DNA of 64,000 nucleotides from Mangrovivirga cuniculi. Its GTDB lineage: Bacteria; Bacteroidota; Bacteroidia; Cytophagales; Cyclobacteriaceae. The position numbers and the translations under genes were made by a program. The stretch covers positions 3,474,001 to 3,538,000 of the forward strand of contig NZ_CP028923.1 of the NCBI RefSeq assembly GCF_005166025.1. The letters run 5' to 3'. Below, one piece after another: positions 27,435 through 38,600 of the stretch (positions are counted from its first letter, which is position 1; the number at the start of each line of letters is the position of its first letter). Under the pieces are notes generated by a model that searched no databases, was not told the origin of the DNA, and saw only the letters and a list, made by a program, of their open reading frames with translations.

Positions 27435-28703
27435 TCAGCCTCTTTTCAATTCGATAATAGTTATTTCAGGTGGCATTCCTATTCTACCAGGATATCCGAT
27501 ATATCCATAGCCGCGGTTCACATATAAATACTGGCCATTATTTTCATAAAGATCTGCCCACTGCTTATACCTATACTGAGCAGGACTCCACCTAAAATCC
27601 CCGATCTCTATTCCCATCTGAAAACCATGGGTATGTCCTGCGAACATTATATCTACATCGCTGGTCGGCCTTACTTCTGCATCCCAGTGAGAAGGGTCAT
27701 GAGATAAGAGTAATTTAGCAGCAGCTTCATCTGTACCCTTTAATGCTTTCGAAAGATCACCGGCTTTCTTAAATCCAAGGCCCCAGTTTTCAACACCTAC
27801 TATGGCAAGACTATCACCGCTTTCTTTTAATATCCTGTTTTCATTATTTAACAGATCCCAGCCCATATATTCATGAGCATCTTTCAATTTCTGAAGATTA
27901 GCTGCCTTTGCTTTCTCACTAGGCCATCTTTTATAATCACCATAATCATGATTACCAAGAGTAGAATATACACCCAATGGAGCTGTTACTCGTTTGAATA
28001 TCTCTGTATAATCTTTTACCTCATCGGAATCTTCATTAACGAGATCACCGGTAAAGAAAACTACATCCGGCTTTTGATCAAGCAACATTTCTACTCCACC
28101 TTCAACTGCTGTTTTATTGAAAAAAGAGCCAGAATGAATATCGGATATCTGCGCGATTCTCAAGCCGTCAAACCCGGAAGGTAAATTCGGTAAGGTGATC
28201 ACTCTTTTTCTAATGCGATAATCGTGAGCCCCACTCATGATTCCATAGCTCATCGCTGCAAGTGGAACAAGTGAACTGATCACAGCTGATTTAGTTAAAA
28301 ACTCATTTCTGGAAATACCATCTTCCTTTTTAACAACGCTTTCCGCGACATCTGAAACCTTAGAGCCTCCTCCGTAAAAAACATTATCAACAAGCCAGAT
28401 CACACCTCTTCTGATATCATCAAAAAACAGGAATAGAATACCTAATACCTTTGATATCACTGTCCCAAAGGCCACCAGAATAATCACTCTTCCCAGTCCA
28501 TGGCGGTCATTCATGAGAAAAACGTAGATCACTCCTACTGATAAGACAAAAGAAAACATCCAGTAGGTAATTGTGGTGATCCTCTTCGCCACATGTGAAC
28601 TATCTGCTATTAAGGTCTTTATCGCCTGAAAAAAATATAGATCGATCAACAGCATAAATGCCAGAATGATCAGCAATACAAATATGGTATTCATTATCCG
28701 CAT
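27435..28703 (-). CDS. Membrane-anchored metallophosphoesterase, YaeI/YkuE type
   Basis: The 422 residues start with about four hydrophobic helices (NTIFVLLIILAFMLLIDLYFF and following), then a calcineurin-like domain. Metal ligands are visible in QISDIHSGSF, FFTGDLVNEDSD, LGNHDYGDY, LLLSHDPSHW and FAGHTHGFQMG. E. coli YaeI and Bacillus YkuE act on envelope phospholipid or lipid-headgroup phosphates, which fits the PAP2 neighbour. The start may be Met1 (28703) or Met4 (28694). There is no Tat RR motif; anchoring is by the membrane domain. Confidence 0.87.
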   Translation of the reverse strand: MRIMNTIFVLLIILAFMLLIDLYFFQAIKTLIADSSHVAKRITTITYWMFSFVLSVGVIYVFLMNDRHGLGRVIILVAFGTVISKVLGILFLFFDDIRRGVIWLVDNVFYGGGSKVSDVAESVVKKEDGISRNEFLTKSAVISSLVPLAAMSYGIMSGAHDYRIRKRVITLPNLPSGFDGLRIAQISDIHSGSFFNKTAVEGGVEMLLDQKPDVVFFTGDLVNEDSDEVKDYTEIFKRVTAPLGVYSTLGNHDYGDYKRWPSEKAKAANLQKLKDAHEYMGWDLLNNENRILKESGDSLAIVGVENWGLGFKKAGDLSKALKGTDEAAAKLLLSHDPSHWDAEVRPTSDVDIMFAGHTHGFQMGIEIGDFRWSPAQYRYKQWADLYENNGQYLYVNRGYGYIGYPGRIGMPPEITIIELKRG

Positions 28704-28712
28704 TATTAATAG

Positions 28713-28748
28713 AAAAAACTCCTGCTTCTCATCACAGGTAGCAGGAGT
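28713..28748 (-). terminator. Terminator of the RND efflux operon
   Basis: Read on the minus strand, a 9-bp stem (28740-28748 with 28719-28727) with a 12-base loop is followed by six T. It lies 39 bases past the stop of the RND permease gene and just upstream of the metallophosphoesterase start. Confidence 0.8.
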
Positions 28749-28786
28749 ATTTTCTTTAAACTAACGATAAAATTTATATTCGGTTT

Positions 28787-31700
28787 TTAATACTTCGATA
28801 AATGAAATTTATGATTGATCTTATCAAATATCAGGTACATCACCGGTACAATGACCAGGGTGAGGAAAGTAGCGAAGGAAAGACCGAAGATAATTGTCCA
28901 GGACATTGGTCCCCAGAAAATAACGTTATCACCACCAATGTAGAAATCAGGCTGATATTCTGTAAAGAACTTGATAAAATCAATGTTTATACCAACAGCC
29001 AGAGGTATCAGGCCTAAAACTGTTGTAATCGCAGTAAGGAGTACAGGTCTGAGACGTGTTTTTCCGGCCTCCACGATTGACTCAAGTATATCATGCATAC
29101 TCAACCTGGCATCGGAATGTAGCTCAGCACGTTTTCTTTCCCTGATAAGTTCAATAAAGTCGATAAGTACAATTGCGTTGTTCACCACGATTCCGGCAAG
29201 TGAAATAATACCGATCATAGTCATGATCACAACGAACTTCATATTAAACACGACTAATCCGAGGAATACACCAATAGTACTCAATATCACTGATGTCATA
29301 ATAATTAATGGAGCAGTGATCTTGTTAAACTGTGCTACAATGATCAGGAAGATCAAAAATACAGCAAGAATTAGCGCACTACTCAGGAACTCCAATTCTT
29401 CAGCTTGTTGTTCCTGCTCACCGGTAAACTTGATCTCATACCCTTGTGGTAAATTATATCCCGCAAGAAGATCTTTAAGTTGCTGAGTGATCTCAGTTGC
29501 ATTATACCCTTGTATTACATTTGAAGTAATAGAAACTACCCTGTCCAGGTTTCTTCTTTTGATTGAACCGTAAGTAGTACTCAGTTCAGCATCCGCAACA
29601 GAAGAAATAGGTACCTGATGAATAGAACCGGAAGATTGATCACGGAAAATGATATCCCTGTTCATCAGTTTATTCATATCATACCTGTACTTTTCAGCAA
29701 GTCGCAATTCGATATCGTAATCGTCTTCTCCAAGCTTATACTGACCAATCTCTTTACCGAAAATCGATGTTCTCAATTCATTACCTATACTATAAGTTGA
29801 AACACCAAATCTTCGTGCCTTATCCCGGTCGATATCAATTATTAATTCAGGCTTACCTGTTTCAAGATCTGATTTTAACTTCTCAATACCTTCAATATCA
29901 GAATTATTGATTTTTGTAAGTACATTCTCAGTCACCTCGATCAACCTGTCGTATTCTTCGCCTGAGATCTCAATACTAATCGGTTTACCAACCGGGGGAC
30001 CATTTCTGTCTTTTGCGACAGTGATTGTCACTCCGGGAGCTATTCCCTTCATTCCTTCTCTTATATCGTTCAGTGCTTCACGAGTATCAATTCCATCTCT
30101 GTATTTAAAATCGACAAAATTGACTGTTATCCGTGCCTGGTTAGGAGTTTCGCTCATACTTACGGCAGTAGGGTCCCCAGGATCAGCAGTTCCCTGTCCA
30201 ACATTAGTTACCACTGATTCTATAATAGGCCGGTATGGCTGAATCAAACTATCAAGTCTCTGATTTACCTTTTGAGTAAACTCGTTGGTTTTTTCAACAT
30301 CCGTTCCAATTGGAAATTCAATAAAGACGTTGACATATTTTGGTATGTTTTCCGGGAAGAACTCCACTTTTGGCATCTTCCAGGCAAATAGTCCAACAGA
30401 TAAAATCAATGTGATTATCGTCCCTACAAAGAAGAAAATATAATTATGTCCTCTCAGTGCAAACCTCAATGACCTTTCATAAAAGGCCTCCACTTTTGGC
30501 AGGAAGTTCATTTGAAACTTAACTGACAGAGGATTTAATAATAAAATATTGAGCCACAGAAGGACAACTACAAGAATGATCAGGTTTCCTAGGGCTATAG
30601 TGACATTGTATTTATCAATAAGTAATCCTGTCGTAATAAGTGCTGCAGCTATACCAACAGCGATCAACGACCGAATTAACATTCTCTTTCTGTTAAATGT
30701 CTTTTCCTGTAGCTTCATAAAGGATCCGATGAAAACCGGATTAATAACCAGCGCTACAAATAGTGACGACCCTAAAACAATAATCAATGTGGTGGGGAGA
30801 TAATACATGAATTCTCCCATGATTCCAGGCCAGAACATTAATGGCAGGAATGCTGCAAGTGTAGTAGCAGTTGATGAAATAATCGGCATAGCAACTTCTC
30901 CAACACCATACTTAGTTGCTTCCCATGGGCCATAGCCCTGTTCCATCAACCTGTATACATTTTCAACGACCACAATTCCATTATCCACAAGCATACCCAA
31001 GGCCATAATCAGGGCAAAAAGCACCATCATATTAATAGTGATCCCTAACGCTCCAAGGATTGCAAAAGCCATGAACATTGATATTGGAATCGCCATTCCG
31101 ACGAAAAGAGAGTTTCTGGTACCTAAAAAGAATAATAAAGTCAGGGTAACCAAAATTACCCCAGAGATAATATTATTCTCAAGGTTGGAAACCATATCCT
31201 TAGTCATTTTAGATTGGTCATTGGTCAATGTAAGTTCCAATTCAGCAGGATAAGATTCACCTTCCTTATATTCATCCAGAACCTCCATAACCTTCTCAGT
31301 TGCAATGATCAGGTTTTCTCCACTTCGCTTCTTTATATCTAATGCAACAACCGCATCTGATTCAAGCCTTGCATAACTGGATTTATCTGCATATTCAAAC
31401 TGAACGTCTGCAACATCTTTTAGATAAACAATATTGCCTTGCTCACTTTTTACAATGATATCTTCTATCTGTCGGGCACGTTCAAATTCACCGACGATCC
31501 TGACGGTTCTTCTAATCTCATTTTGCTTAAGGCTACCTCCTGACATGGTTAGGTTTTCAGCCTTGACAGCATTTTCAATATCTGTAAATGTCACTCGCCT
31601 GGCTGCCATTTTATATGGATCAGCAAGGATCTTCATTTCCTTTTCATCTATACCAACAAGTTCAGCCTCAGATATTTCAGAAATATTTTCTATTTCATCT

Positions 31701-32230
31701 TTAAGATTTTCTGCATGTTCCTTTAATTCCTCCTGGCTAAGATTTCCTGTAAGATTGACCTTCAGAATAGGAAATTCCGAAAAATTGAGTTCAAAAACAT
31801 TTGGATCCTGTGGCAGATCACCTGGTAACTCTGGTTTGGCTTTATCAACCGCATCTTTTACATCGATAAGCGCCTCCTGTACATCAACATCAGAATTAAA
31901 TTCTACAATTATGGTAGAATAATCCTGTACAGAGGTAGACCTGATATCCTTGACATCACTAATTGAATTAATTTCCTTTTCAATCGGTCTGGTCACCAGA
32001 TTTTCAATATCTGCCGGAGAGTTTCCCGGAAAAGGAGTTCCTATGTAAACAGTTGGTAAACTAACCTCAGGGAAATTCTCTTTCGGTAAATTCTGATAGC
32101 TCAGAAGTCCCATTACCACTACCAGAAAACTAAGGAAAAAGACTGTCGTTTTATTCTTTATCGCAGCCGTAGTGAGGCCAAAAGATTTCAATACTTCGTC
32201 CTTTTTATTTTTTTTATTTTCTTCAGCCAT
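28787..32230 (-). CDS. RND efflux transporter permease (AcrB/HAE-like)
   Basis: The 1147-residue inner-membrane transporter pumps compounds outward using the proton gradient with its adaptor and TolC partner. A first membrane helix is followed by LPKENFPEVSLPTVYIGTPFPG, then two large periplasmic loops and twelve helices. TM4 carries the acid pair in LIMALGMLVDNGIVVVENV, and the later helices contain GIVVNNAIVLIDFI. It is somewhat longer than AcrB, with an extra pair of helices around residues 505-560. It is the last gene of the operon, 8 bases behind the adaptor gene. Substrate class cannot be read from sequence; multidrug or metabolite export is likely. Confidence 0.93.
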   Translation of the reverse strand: MAEENKKNKKDEVLKSFGLTTAAIKNKTTVFFLSFLVVVMGLLSYQNLPKENFPEVSLPTVYIGTPFPGNSPADIENLVTRPIEKEINSISDVKDIRSTSVQDYSTIIVEFNSDVDVQEALIDVKDAVDKAKPELPGDLPQDPNVFELNFSEFPILKVNLTGNLSQEELKEHAENLKDEIENISEISEAELVGIDEKEMKILADPYKMAARRVTFTDIENAVKAENLTMSGGSLKQNEIRRTVRIVGEFERARQIEDIIVKSEQGNIVYLKDVADVQFEYADKSSYARLESDAVVALDIKKRSGENLIIATEKVMEVLDEYKEGESYPAELELTLTNDQSKMTKDMVSNLENNIISGVILVTLTLLFFLGTRNSLFVGMAIPISMFMAFAILGALGITINMMVLFALIMALGMLVDNGIVVVENVYRLMEQGYGPWEATKYGVGEVAMPIISSTATTLAAFLPLMFWPGIMGEFMYYLPTTLIIVLGSSLFVALVINPVFIGSFMKLQEKTFNRKRMLIRSLIAVGIAAALITTGLLIDKYNVTIALGNLIILVVVLLWLNILLLNPLSVKFQMNFLPKVEAFYERSLRFALRGHNYIFFFVGTIITLILSVGLFAWKMPKVEFFPENIPKYVNVFIEFPIGTDVEKTNEFTQKVNQRLDSLIQPYRPIIESVVTNVGQGTADPGDPTAVSMSETPNQARITVNFVDFKYRDGIDTREALNDIREGMKGIAPGVTITVAKDRNGPPVGKPISIEISGEEYDRLIEVTENVLTKINNSDIEGIEKLKSDLETGKPELIIDIDRDKARRFGVSTYSIGNELRTSIFGKEIGQYKLGEDDYDIELRLAEKYRYDMNKLMNRDIIFRDQSSGSIHQVPISSVADAELSTTYGSIKRRNLDRVVSITSNVIQGYNATEITQQLKDLLAGYNLPQGYEIKFTGEQEQQAEELEFLSSALILAVFLIFLIIVAQFNKITAPLIIMTSVILSTIGVFLGLVVFNMKFVVIMTMIGIISLAGIVVNNAIVLIDFIELIRERKRAELHSDARLSMHDILESIVEAGKTRLRPVLLTAITTVLGLIPLAVGINIDFIKFFTEYQPDFYIGGDNVIFWGPMSWTIIFGLSFATFLTLVIVPVMYLIFDKINHKFHLSKY

Positions 32231-32238
32231 AATTGTAA

Positions 32239-33378
32239 TTACTTAGCAATTTTTACAATACTACCTTCACTTACTTCTCTGTATCCGGTAACTATTACAT
32301 TATCACCTGCAGAAAGACCTGATTCGATCTCAGCATTACCGTCGAAGGTCTGTCCTACCTCTATATAAACCTTCTCAGCTACAAATTCATCTCCGTCTTT
32401 TTTGGCTTTATATACATAAAACCCACGGCTATCTTGTAGGATTACCTTGTCAGGAATTACAACAGCATCTTCATTCTGGTAATCAGCAAGACGAATAGTT
32501 GCCATAAGATTTGGCTTTAACAGATCATTATCCTTCGGAAGTTTTACTTGTAAAGAAAACGTTCTGTTAGCCTGGTTAATCACATCTCCAACTGCTGACA
32601 CAACTGTTTTGTATGATTCATCGAAAGCTGGAAAGAATACTTCCACGCTATCTCCTTTTTTGAAACTACCGATATATCTTTCGGAAACATCCGCTTCGAT
32701 CTTCAGATCATTTAGATTTACTATTCTGACCATTGGCATACCTGGAGAAGCCACCTCTCCTTCTTTAGCCATCACACCATCAACCTTGCCCGAAAAAGGG
32801 GCTGTGATATATGAATTACTTAACTGAGACTTAAGGCTGGCAATTCTTTGTTCAAGTGTCTCTTTTTGAGTCTCAGCATTCAAATAGTCAATCTCACTAC
32901 CAACACCCTGCTCATATAACTTTTTACGCTTTTCATACATAGTCTTAGCCAGGCTATATGAAGCTTCGGCCTCGCTGATATTGTTACGAAGAACGTCAGT
33001 ATCTAATACAACAAGGGTTTGTCCTTTTCTAACTCTATCACCTTCAGAGACATTAACCCTTTCAATTTGTCCTCCAGCCTGGGCACTAAGAATGACATTT
33101 TTATCGGTAGACACGCTACCATTAATCTCAACAAAATTAGTAAAGGTCTCTTTCTCCAGATCTTTTACCTCGATCTGAATTTTATTGACATTTTTCTCTG
33201 CAAATTCAGGATCTTCTTTAATGATCGCATTTTCCAGAGAAGTTATCTTACCCTGAAGTTCGGAAGCTTCCTTTTTTAATTCTTTTAACTCTTCCTTTTT
33301 TGCTTCTAAATCCTTTTCACAAGAAGTCAGGGAAATCACTAAAATAAGTGAGAGAAAGGGTATTATATTATTTTTCAT
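32239..33378 (-). CDS. RND efflux periplasmic adaptor lipoprotein
   Basis: The 379-residue protein is a membrane-fusion (HlyD/AcrA-like) subunit. Cys20 after LTS marks a lipoprotein. A coiled-coil segment (EKDLEAKKEELKELKKEASELQ) follows at once, then the lipoyl-half motif (ILSAQAGGQIERVNVSEGDRVRKGQTLVVLD), an alpha-hairpin (about residues 130-185) and the second half lipoyl domain (YITAPFSGKVDGVMAKEGEVASPG). Beta-barrel and membrane-proximal domains finish the protein. The extra N-terminal coiled coil is unusual among small adaptors. It links the TolC-like and RND genes on either side. Confidence 0.92.
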   Translation of the reverse strand: MKNNIIPFLSLILVISLTSCEKDLEAKKEELKELKKEASELQGKITSLENAIIKEDPEFAEKNVNKIQIEVKDLEKETFTNFVEINGSVSTDKNVILSAQAGGQIERVNVSEGDRVRKGQTLVVLDTDVLRNNISEAEASYSLAKTMYEKRKKLYEQGVGSEIDYLNAETQKETLEQRIASLKSQLSNSYITAPFSGKVDGVMAKEGEVASPGMPMVRIVNLNDLKIEADVSERYIGSFKKGDSVEVFFPAFDESYKTVVSAVGDVINQANRTFSLQVKLPKDNDLLKPNLMATIRLADYQNEDAVVIPDKVILQDSRGFYVYKAKKDGDEFVAEKVYIEVGQTFDGNAEIESGLSAGDNVIVTGYREVSEGSIVKIAK

Positions 33379-33413
33379 TTCTGTATGTGTTTCTTTTATT
33401 AGGAAATATTGAA

Positions 33414-34783
33414 TTATAATAGTCCAAGGGCTTTTTCTAGTTCGACCCTTGCCATTAATGCTTCAAAAAGAGCTATATAGTAATTGTTTTGTTCAGTTAG
33501 ATATTCAGAATTGGCTTCTGTGAGTTCGAGACTTGAACCTATACCTTCTTTGTATTTAAGTTGAGCAGCCTCGTAGACATCTTTTGCCAATTGCATATTC
33601 TCTTCCTGGGTATTAAGCGTATTTACAGCATTTTTGACATCGATTTTAGCCTGCTTAATATTCAGGTCAATATTATTTCTCAATATCATTCTGTCTTCAT
33701 CAAGCTTTTCCAGATCTAATTTTCGTTGCTGTATGATTGAAGACTTTCTCAAACCGTCAAATATTGGAATTGAAATTCTCACACCTACATTTGAATAATC
33801 GAACCAGCTTTCTGAAAAATTCATCAAATCGCCAAATTCATTTCTACCCCCTACATAACCATAGTTAGCAAAAGCGTTGATCACTGGTAGATACTGTGCC
33901 TTAGTATTTTTCATGTTGTATGTAGTAAGCTTAACCCTGGTATCTAAAATCGAATACTCGATTCTGTCGGTGTATTCAAACTCCTGCATGTTTGACTGTA
34001 AAGTCTCAAATTGCATATCCCTGATAGTTTCTTCAATCACCAATTTCTGATCAAGAGGCATACCCATCTGGAACTTTAATAATTCTAATGATATTTCAAG
34101 ACTTCGCTTATTGTTTTCATATGAAGTTTTAAGGTTGTTATGATTGATCTTTAACCTGCTCACCTCCATCTTCTCAACAAAACCCTCATCATATAACATT
34201 TGAGTTTCATTTAAAATTGAATCTACCCTGGAAAGGTTGGCTTTTACCAGGTCTAGTCTTTCAGATGAAACCAAAACAGTATAATAAGCCTTGATCACAT
34301 TTTCCTTTACATCTACCTGGGTTTTGATATATGATTTATCAGAAAGTTCCTTTAAAGTTTTAGATGCCTGAACCCCACGAAATAACTCCCGTTAAAGATC
34401 AATTGAGTCAGTTCAATAGCAGCGTTTCCAGAGTATTTCGTTCCAAGAGCAAAAGTAACGGGTCCATCACCTCCTCCATTTGGTGGAATAAAAGGATTAT
34501 CACCCTCTACAACCACTTGCTGAAGATTAATGTTATAGGTTAGATTTGCATTCGCATTGATCTGTGGCAACCCCTGGGCAATTACCTCGCTCACCTGTGA
34601 CTTGGAAATCTCCCTGTCGAGATTTGATTTGATCAATGTCTGATTATGTTCCAGTGCATAATTTATGCATTCCTGTAACGTAAAAACTGAATCAGACTCT
34701 GGCTCAGCTTCCTGTTCCTGGGCATGGATAGCTGGCAGGTAAATAATTAAAAATCCGAGTATGTAAATTATTCGATTAGTCAC
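33414..34783 (-). pseudogene. TolC-family outer-membrane efflux protein, broken by one frameshift
   Basis: Two adjacent frames make one TolC-like protein. The 5' part (34783 to 34352) has a signal peptide, TLQECINYALEHNQTLIKSNLDREISKSQ and QLIFNGSYFVG, then runs out of frame. The 3' part (to 33414) continues QASKTLKELSDKSYIKTQ and IKAYYTVLVSSERLDL down to YIALFEALMARVELEKALG. Adding one base to the four-C run at 34373-34376 (G on the coding strand) joins them without gaps, giving about 456 residues. The start is a GTG at 34783. If real, the break would remove the outer-membrane channel of the pump; a sequencing or assembly error is more likely. Confidence 0.82.
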
Positions 34784-34820
34784 CTCAATTATATGTTTTG
34801 TTCTTTCTTAAATTCTTCTA

Positions 34821-35438
34821 CTATTTTTTCGTACCGGTCTGCCCCTTTCTTGGTGAGCAAGCCATGCACGAAAAATCAAATACTTTTATTTGTAAATCAG
34901 CCATATTGTACTCCTGAGGGGAAAACTCATCCATATTTAATACAGCATCAAATAGAATCAACCTCAATTTTGATATAACATCTACGTCTATATCGCTTCT
35001 GAAATATCCCTGGGAAATCCCCTCTTTTAAAGATCTGATCACTTCCTGTCTGAAGACATTCTCTTTAAAATCCTCAAACAATGCCCATGAATCCGGATAA
35101 TACTTCTTCATGTCATAAAACATTGTTGGATTCATATATTGAAAACTCTCACGGATATGCCTTGAAACATTACCCATTTCAGTAATCACATCATGATCTG
35201 AACCAATACAATCCTTTATTTCAGCTTTTTTTTGAGTCAGCAGATATTTGGTTCCTTCAAATATCAGGTTGTTCTTATCATTGAAATGAGAATAAACCGT
35301 CTTCTTGGATATTCCCATACTAGCAGATATTTCGTCCATGGTCACAGAACGAATACCGTATTTCATGAAAAGAGCATAGGCCCCTTCCATTATTTTTTCT
35401 CTCTGTGTTTGTGTTTCTGTATTTTTCTCTACTGCCAT
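34821..35438 (-). CDS. TetR-family regulator of the efflux operon, C-terminus frameshifted
   Basis: The protein has a TetR helix-turn-helix: REKIMEGAYALFMKYGIRSVTMDEISASMGISKKTVYSHFNDK, near residues 13-56. It would repress the downstream tolC-adaptor-RND operon, which starts a few bases behind it. I prefer the ATG at 35438 over one 30 bases upstream because the domain begins soon after. As read it ends with odd residues (DFSCMACSPRKGQTGTKK) at 34821. Adding one A in the five-A run at 34871-34875 instead gives DFFVHGLLTKKGADRYEKIV and a stop at 34789, five bases before the tolC start, which looks like the genuine ending. Confidence 0.83.
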   Translation of the reverse strand: MAVEKNTETQTQREKIMEGAYALFMKYGIRSVTMDEISASMGISKKTVYSHFNDKNNLIFEGTKYLLTQKKAEIKDCIGSDHDVITEMGNVSRHIRESFQYMNPTMFYDMKKYYPDSWALFEDFKENVFRQEVIRSLKEGISQGYFRSDIDVDVISKLRLILFDAVLNMDEFSPQEYNMADLQIKVFDFSCMACSPRKGQTGTKK

Positions 35439-35642
35439 ATCGTCATAATACTTCGGAAACTTTTGCAAGTTTAAAAGTTTCCCTGGTTTCTTACAACGGA
35501 TATGTCTGTTAATTGTTTAATTTTTTTAAATAAAAACTGCACAATTATTTAAATGGAAGAAAAAATATGGCAAGCGGCAATAAATTAAATGATGTGACTA
35601 ATATATTTTTTGAAGTACGTTTTATAAATCATGGGTTAATAA

Positions 35643-35650
35643 TACCTTTG
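35643..35650 (+). promoter_or_regulatory. Possible -7 element for purL
   Basis: TACCTTTG matches TAnnTTTG exactly and would start transcription about 25 bases before the purL ATG at 35680. No good -33 element was found at the published spacing. Confidence 0.35.
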
Positions 35651-35679
35651 CATTGAAATTAAATAACTGCTTATCATCG

Positions 35680-38600
35680 ATGATTCTTTTTTATAAAGGT
35701 GTTCACAACAACATATTTGTAATTTCTACAAATCACTTACCATCAGAAGACGAATCTAAAAAACTCAAATGGCTGCTAGGCAATGCAGAAAGAATTGATT
35801 CTGAAAGGTTAACAGGCAAATTCAAAGGTCCCAGGACTGAAATGATCACTCCATGGAGTACCAATGCGGTAGAGATCACTCAAAACATGGGCATAGCTGG
35901 AATTGACCGGATCGAGCAATTTTATGAAATGAAAGAAGGCGATAGTTATGACAAAATGCTGGAGCATGTTTACGAAGAACTAAACCAGTCAATTTTTGAT
36001 GTAAATATTGAGCCTGAAAAAATTAAAGAGATCGATGACATCCGCGCCTACAATCAAAAAGAAGGACTGGCGCTAAATGAAGAAGAGATTGTTTACCTGG
36101 AGAATGTCAGTAAAGAACTTGGTAGAAAACTAACTGATTCTGAAGTATTTGGTTTTTCACAGGTTAATTCAGAGCATTGCAGGCATAAAATTTTCAATGG
36201 AAAATTCATCATTGATGGCCATGAAAAGAAATCATCTCTTTTCCAGTTAATAAAAAAGACATCAAAAGAGCATCCGAATAAAATAGTTTCTGCTTACAAG
36301 GATAATGTTGCCTTTGTTGAAGGTCCAAGGGCTCAACAATTTGCTCCTGTAAGACAGGATATTCCTGAATACTTTGAGATAAAAGATTTTGACAGTGTAT
36401 TATCGCTGAAAGCAGAGACTCATAACTTTCCAACTACAGTTGAGCCATTTAATGGAGCTGCTACTGGGTCAGGAGGAGAAATCAGGGATAGAATTGCCGG
36501 AGGTAAAGGATCTATGCCAGTAGCCGGTACTGCTGTTTACATGACTTCCTACTCCAGATCGGAAAAGAACAGGAGCTGGGAATCTCATACCGAACCAAGA
36601 GAATGGTTATACCAGACTCCTCTTGAAATACTTATCAAAGCTTCGAATGGAGCTAGTGACTTCGGTAATAAATTTGGTCAGCCACTAATTTGTGGTTCAT
36701 TACTAACATTCGAACACTCAGAGAACAATACTAACTGGGGCTATGATAAAGTGATCATGCTTGCCGGTGGTATAGGATACGGAAAGAAATCCGACAGTTT
36801 AAAGCAAACACCTGATAAAGGTGATCGTGTGATCGTAATGGGTGGTGATAATTACCGAATTGGCATGGGAGGTAGTGCAGTATCTTCTGTTGCTACAGGG
36901 GAATTTGCTAATGCTATTGAATTAAATGCTATTCAGCGTTCCAACCCTGAAATGCAAAAAAGGGTTTACAATGCAATCAGGGCAATGGCTGAAAGTGATG
37001 AAAACCCGATCGTTTCTATACACGATCATGGTGCAGGAGGCCACTTGAATTGCCTATCAGAACTCGTAGAAGAAAAGGGAGGAAGAATAGAAGTAGACAA
37101 ACTTCCTGTTGGAGATCCTACCCTTTCAGAAAAGGAGATAATCGGAAATGAATCCCAGGAGAGAATGGGACTTCTGATGAAAGAAAAAGATTTCGAGACA
37201 CTTAAAAAAGTTTCAGAGCGTGAAAGAGCTCCATTATATAATGTTGGCGAGATCACCGGAGACATGAAACTTATTTTCGAAGGTAAAAATGAGAAAAACC
37301 CTATAGATCTTAAGTTGAGCCATTTCTTTGGTTCTTCTCCTCAAACAATAATGGAGGATAAAAGTATCAAGCCTGATTTTGCTCCGATAAAGTACAATAC
37401 TTCCCTGCTTGGAAAATATATAGAAGATATCCTTCAGATTGAAGCTGTGGCATCTAAAGACTGGTTAACCAATAAAGTTGACCGATCTGTAACCGGAAAG
37501 GTTGCCAAGCAACAAACTGCAGGCGAAATTCAGGTTCCACTTAACAACGTAGCAGTTATTGCTGCCGATTACCAGGGAATCAAGGGAACTGCCACTTCAA
37601 TCGGTCATGCTCCGGTACCCGGATTAATTTCATCCGCTGCTGGTTCAAGATTATCTATAGCAGAAGCATTAACAAATATTGTCTGGGCACCACTTACTGC
37701 AGGACTGGAAGGAATTTCCCTCAGTGCCAACTGGATGTGGCCTTGCAATAATCCCGGAGAAGATGCCAGGCTTTATGATGCTGTCGAAGCAGTAAGTGAT
37801 TTTTGTATCGAACTTGGAATCAATGTTCCTACGGGAAAAGATTCCCTTTCTATGACACAGAAATATAAGGATGGTAAAGTTTACTCTCCGGGAACAGTGA
37901 TCATTTCGGCTATCGGAGAAGTTGAAAACATAAGAAAAACAATCGAACCGGTATTGCAACCGGATGACGACACTGATATAGTCTATCTGGACTTCAGTAA
38001 TAAAAAACATCAATTAGGAGGTTCATCTTTTGCCCAGTTGTTAGGTAAAGTCGGAGAACATTGTCCGGATGTTGACGTAAATTATTTTAAAGATGCATTC
38101 ATTACCCTGCAGCAGCTTATCAAAGATGATATGATCATTGCAGGCCACGATATTTCTTCAGGTGGTTTATTTACTGCGATTGCTGAAATGTGTTTCGGAT
38201 CTTCTGAGGCAGGTGTAAATATTAATCTTTCTGATATCAAATCTGACTTGATCACTACATTGTTTAATGAAAACCCCGGGGTGATCGTCCAGACAAAAGA
38301 TGGTGATAAGATAGTCGAAGCATTTAAAGTAAAAGGCCTTAAAGCCGTTGTAATAGGAAACGCTAATTCTTCCGGGAAAATTGATATAACCAAGGAAGAT
38401 GTAAATATTTCTCAGGATGTAAATTACCTGAGAAAGCTCTGGATGAGGTCTTCTTATTTACTCGACCAGGATCAAAGCGGAAAAGATCTAGCTAAAGAAA
38501 GATTTGAAAACATCCCATTCCAGAAACTCTCTTTTAATTATCCTGAAGGATTCAAAGGAAGCTATGAGTCTCTTGGAATTAATCCTGATCGAAGAGAGAA

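Noticed and set aside
28971-29486. Long plus-strand open frames within the RND gene (28971-29486, 31434-31922 and others)
   Set aside because: They are antisense to a strongly conserved protein and have no recognisable family or start context.
34352-34400. Programmed ribosomal frameshifting or split TolC genes as an explanation for the two frames
   Set aside because: No slippery heptamer with a stimulatory structure was recognised, and the same one-base-loss pattern recurs in four unrelated genes nearby.
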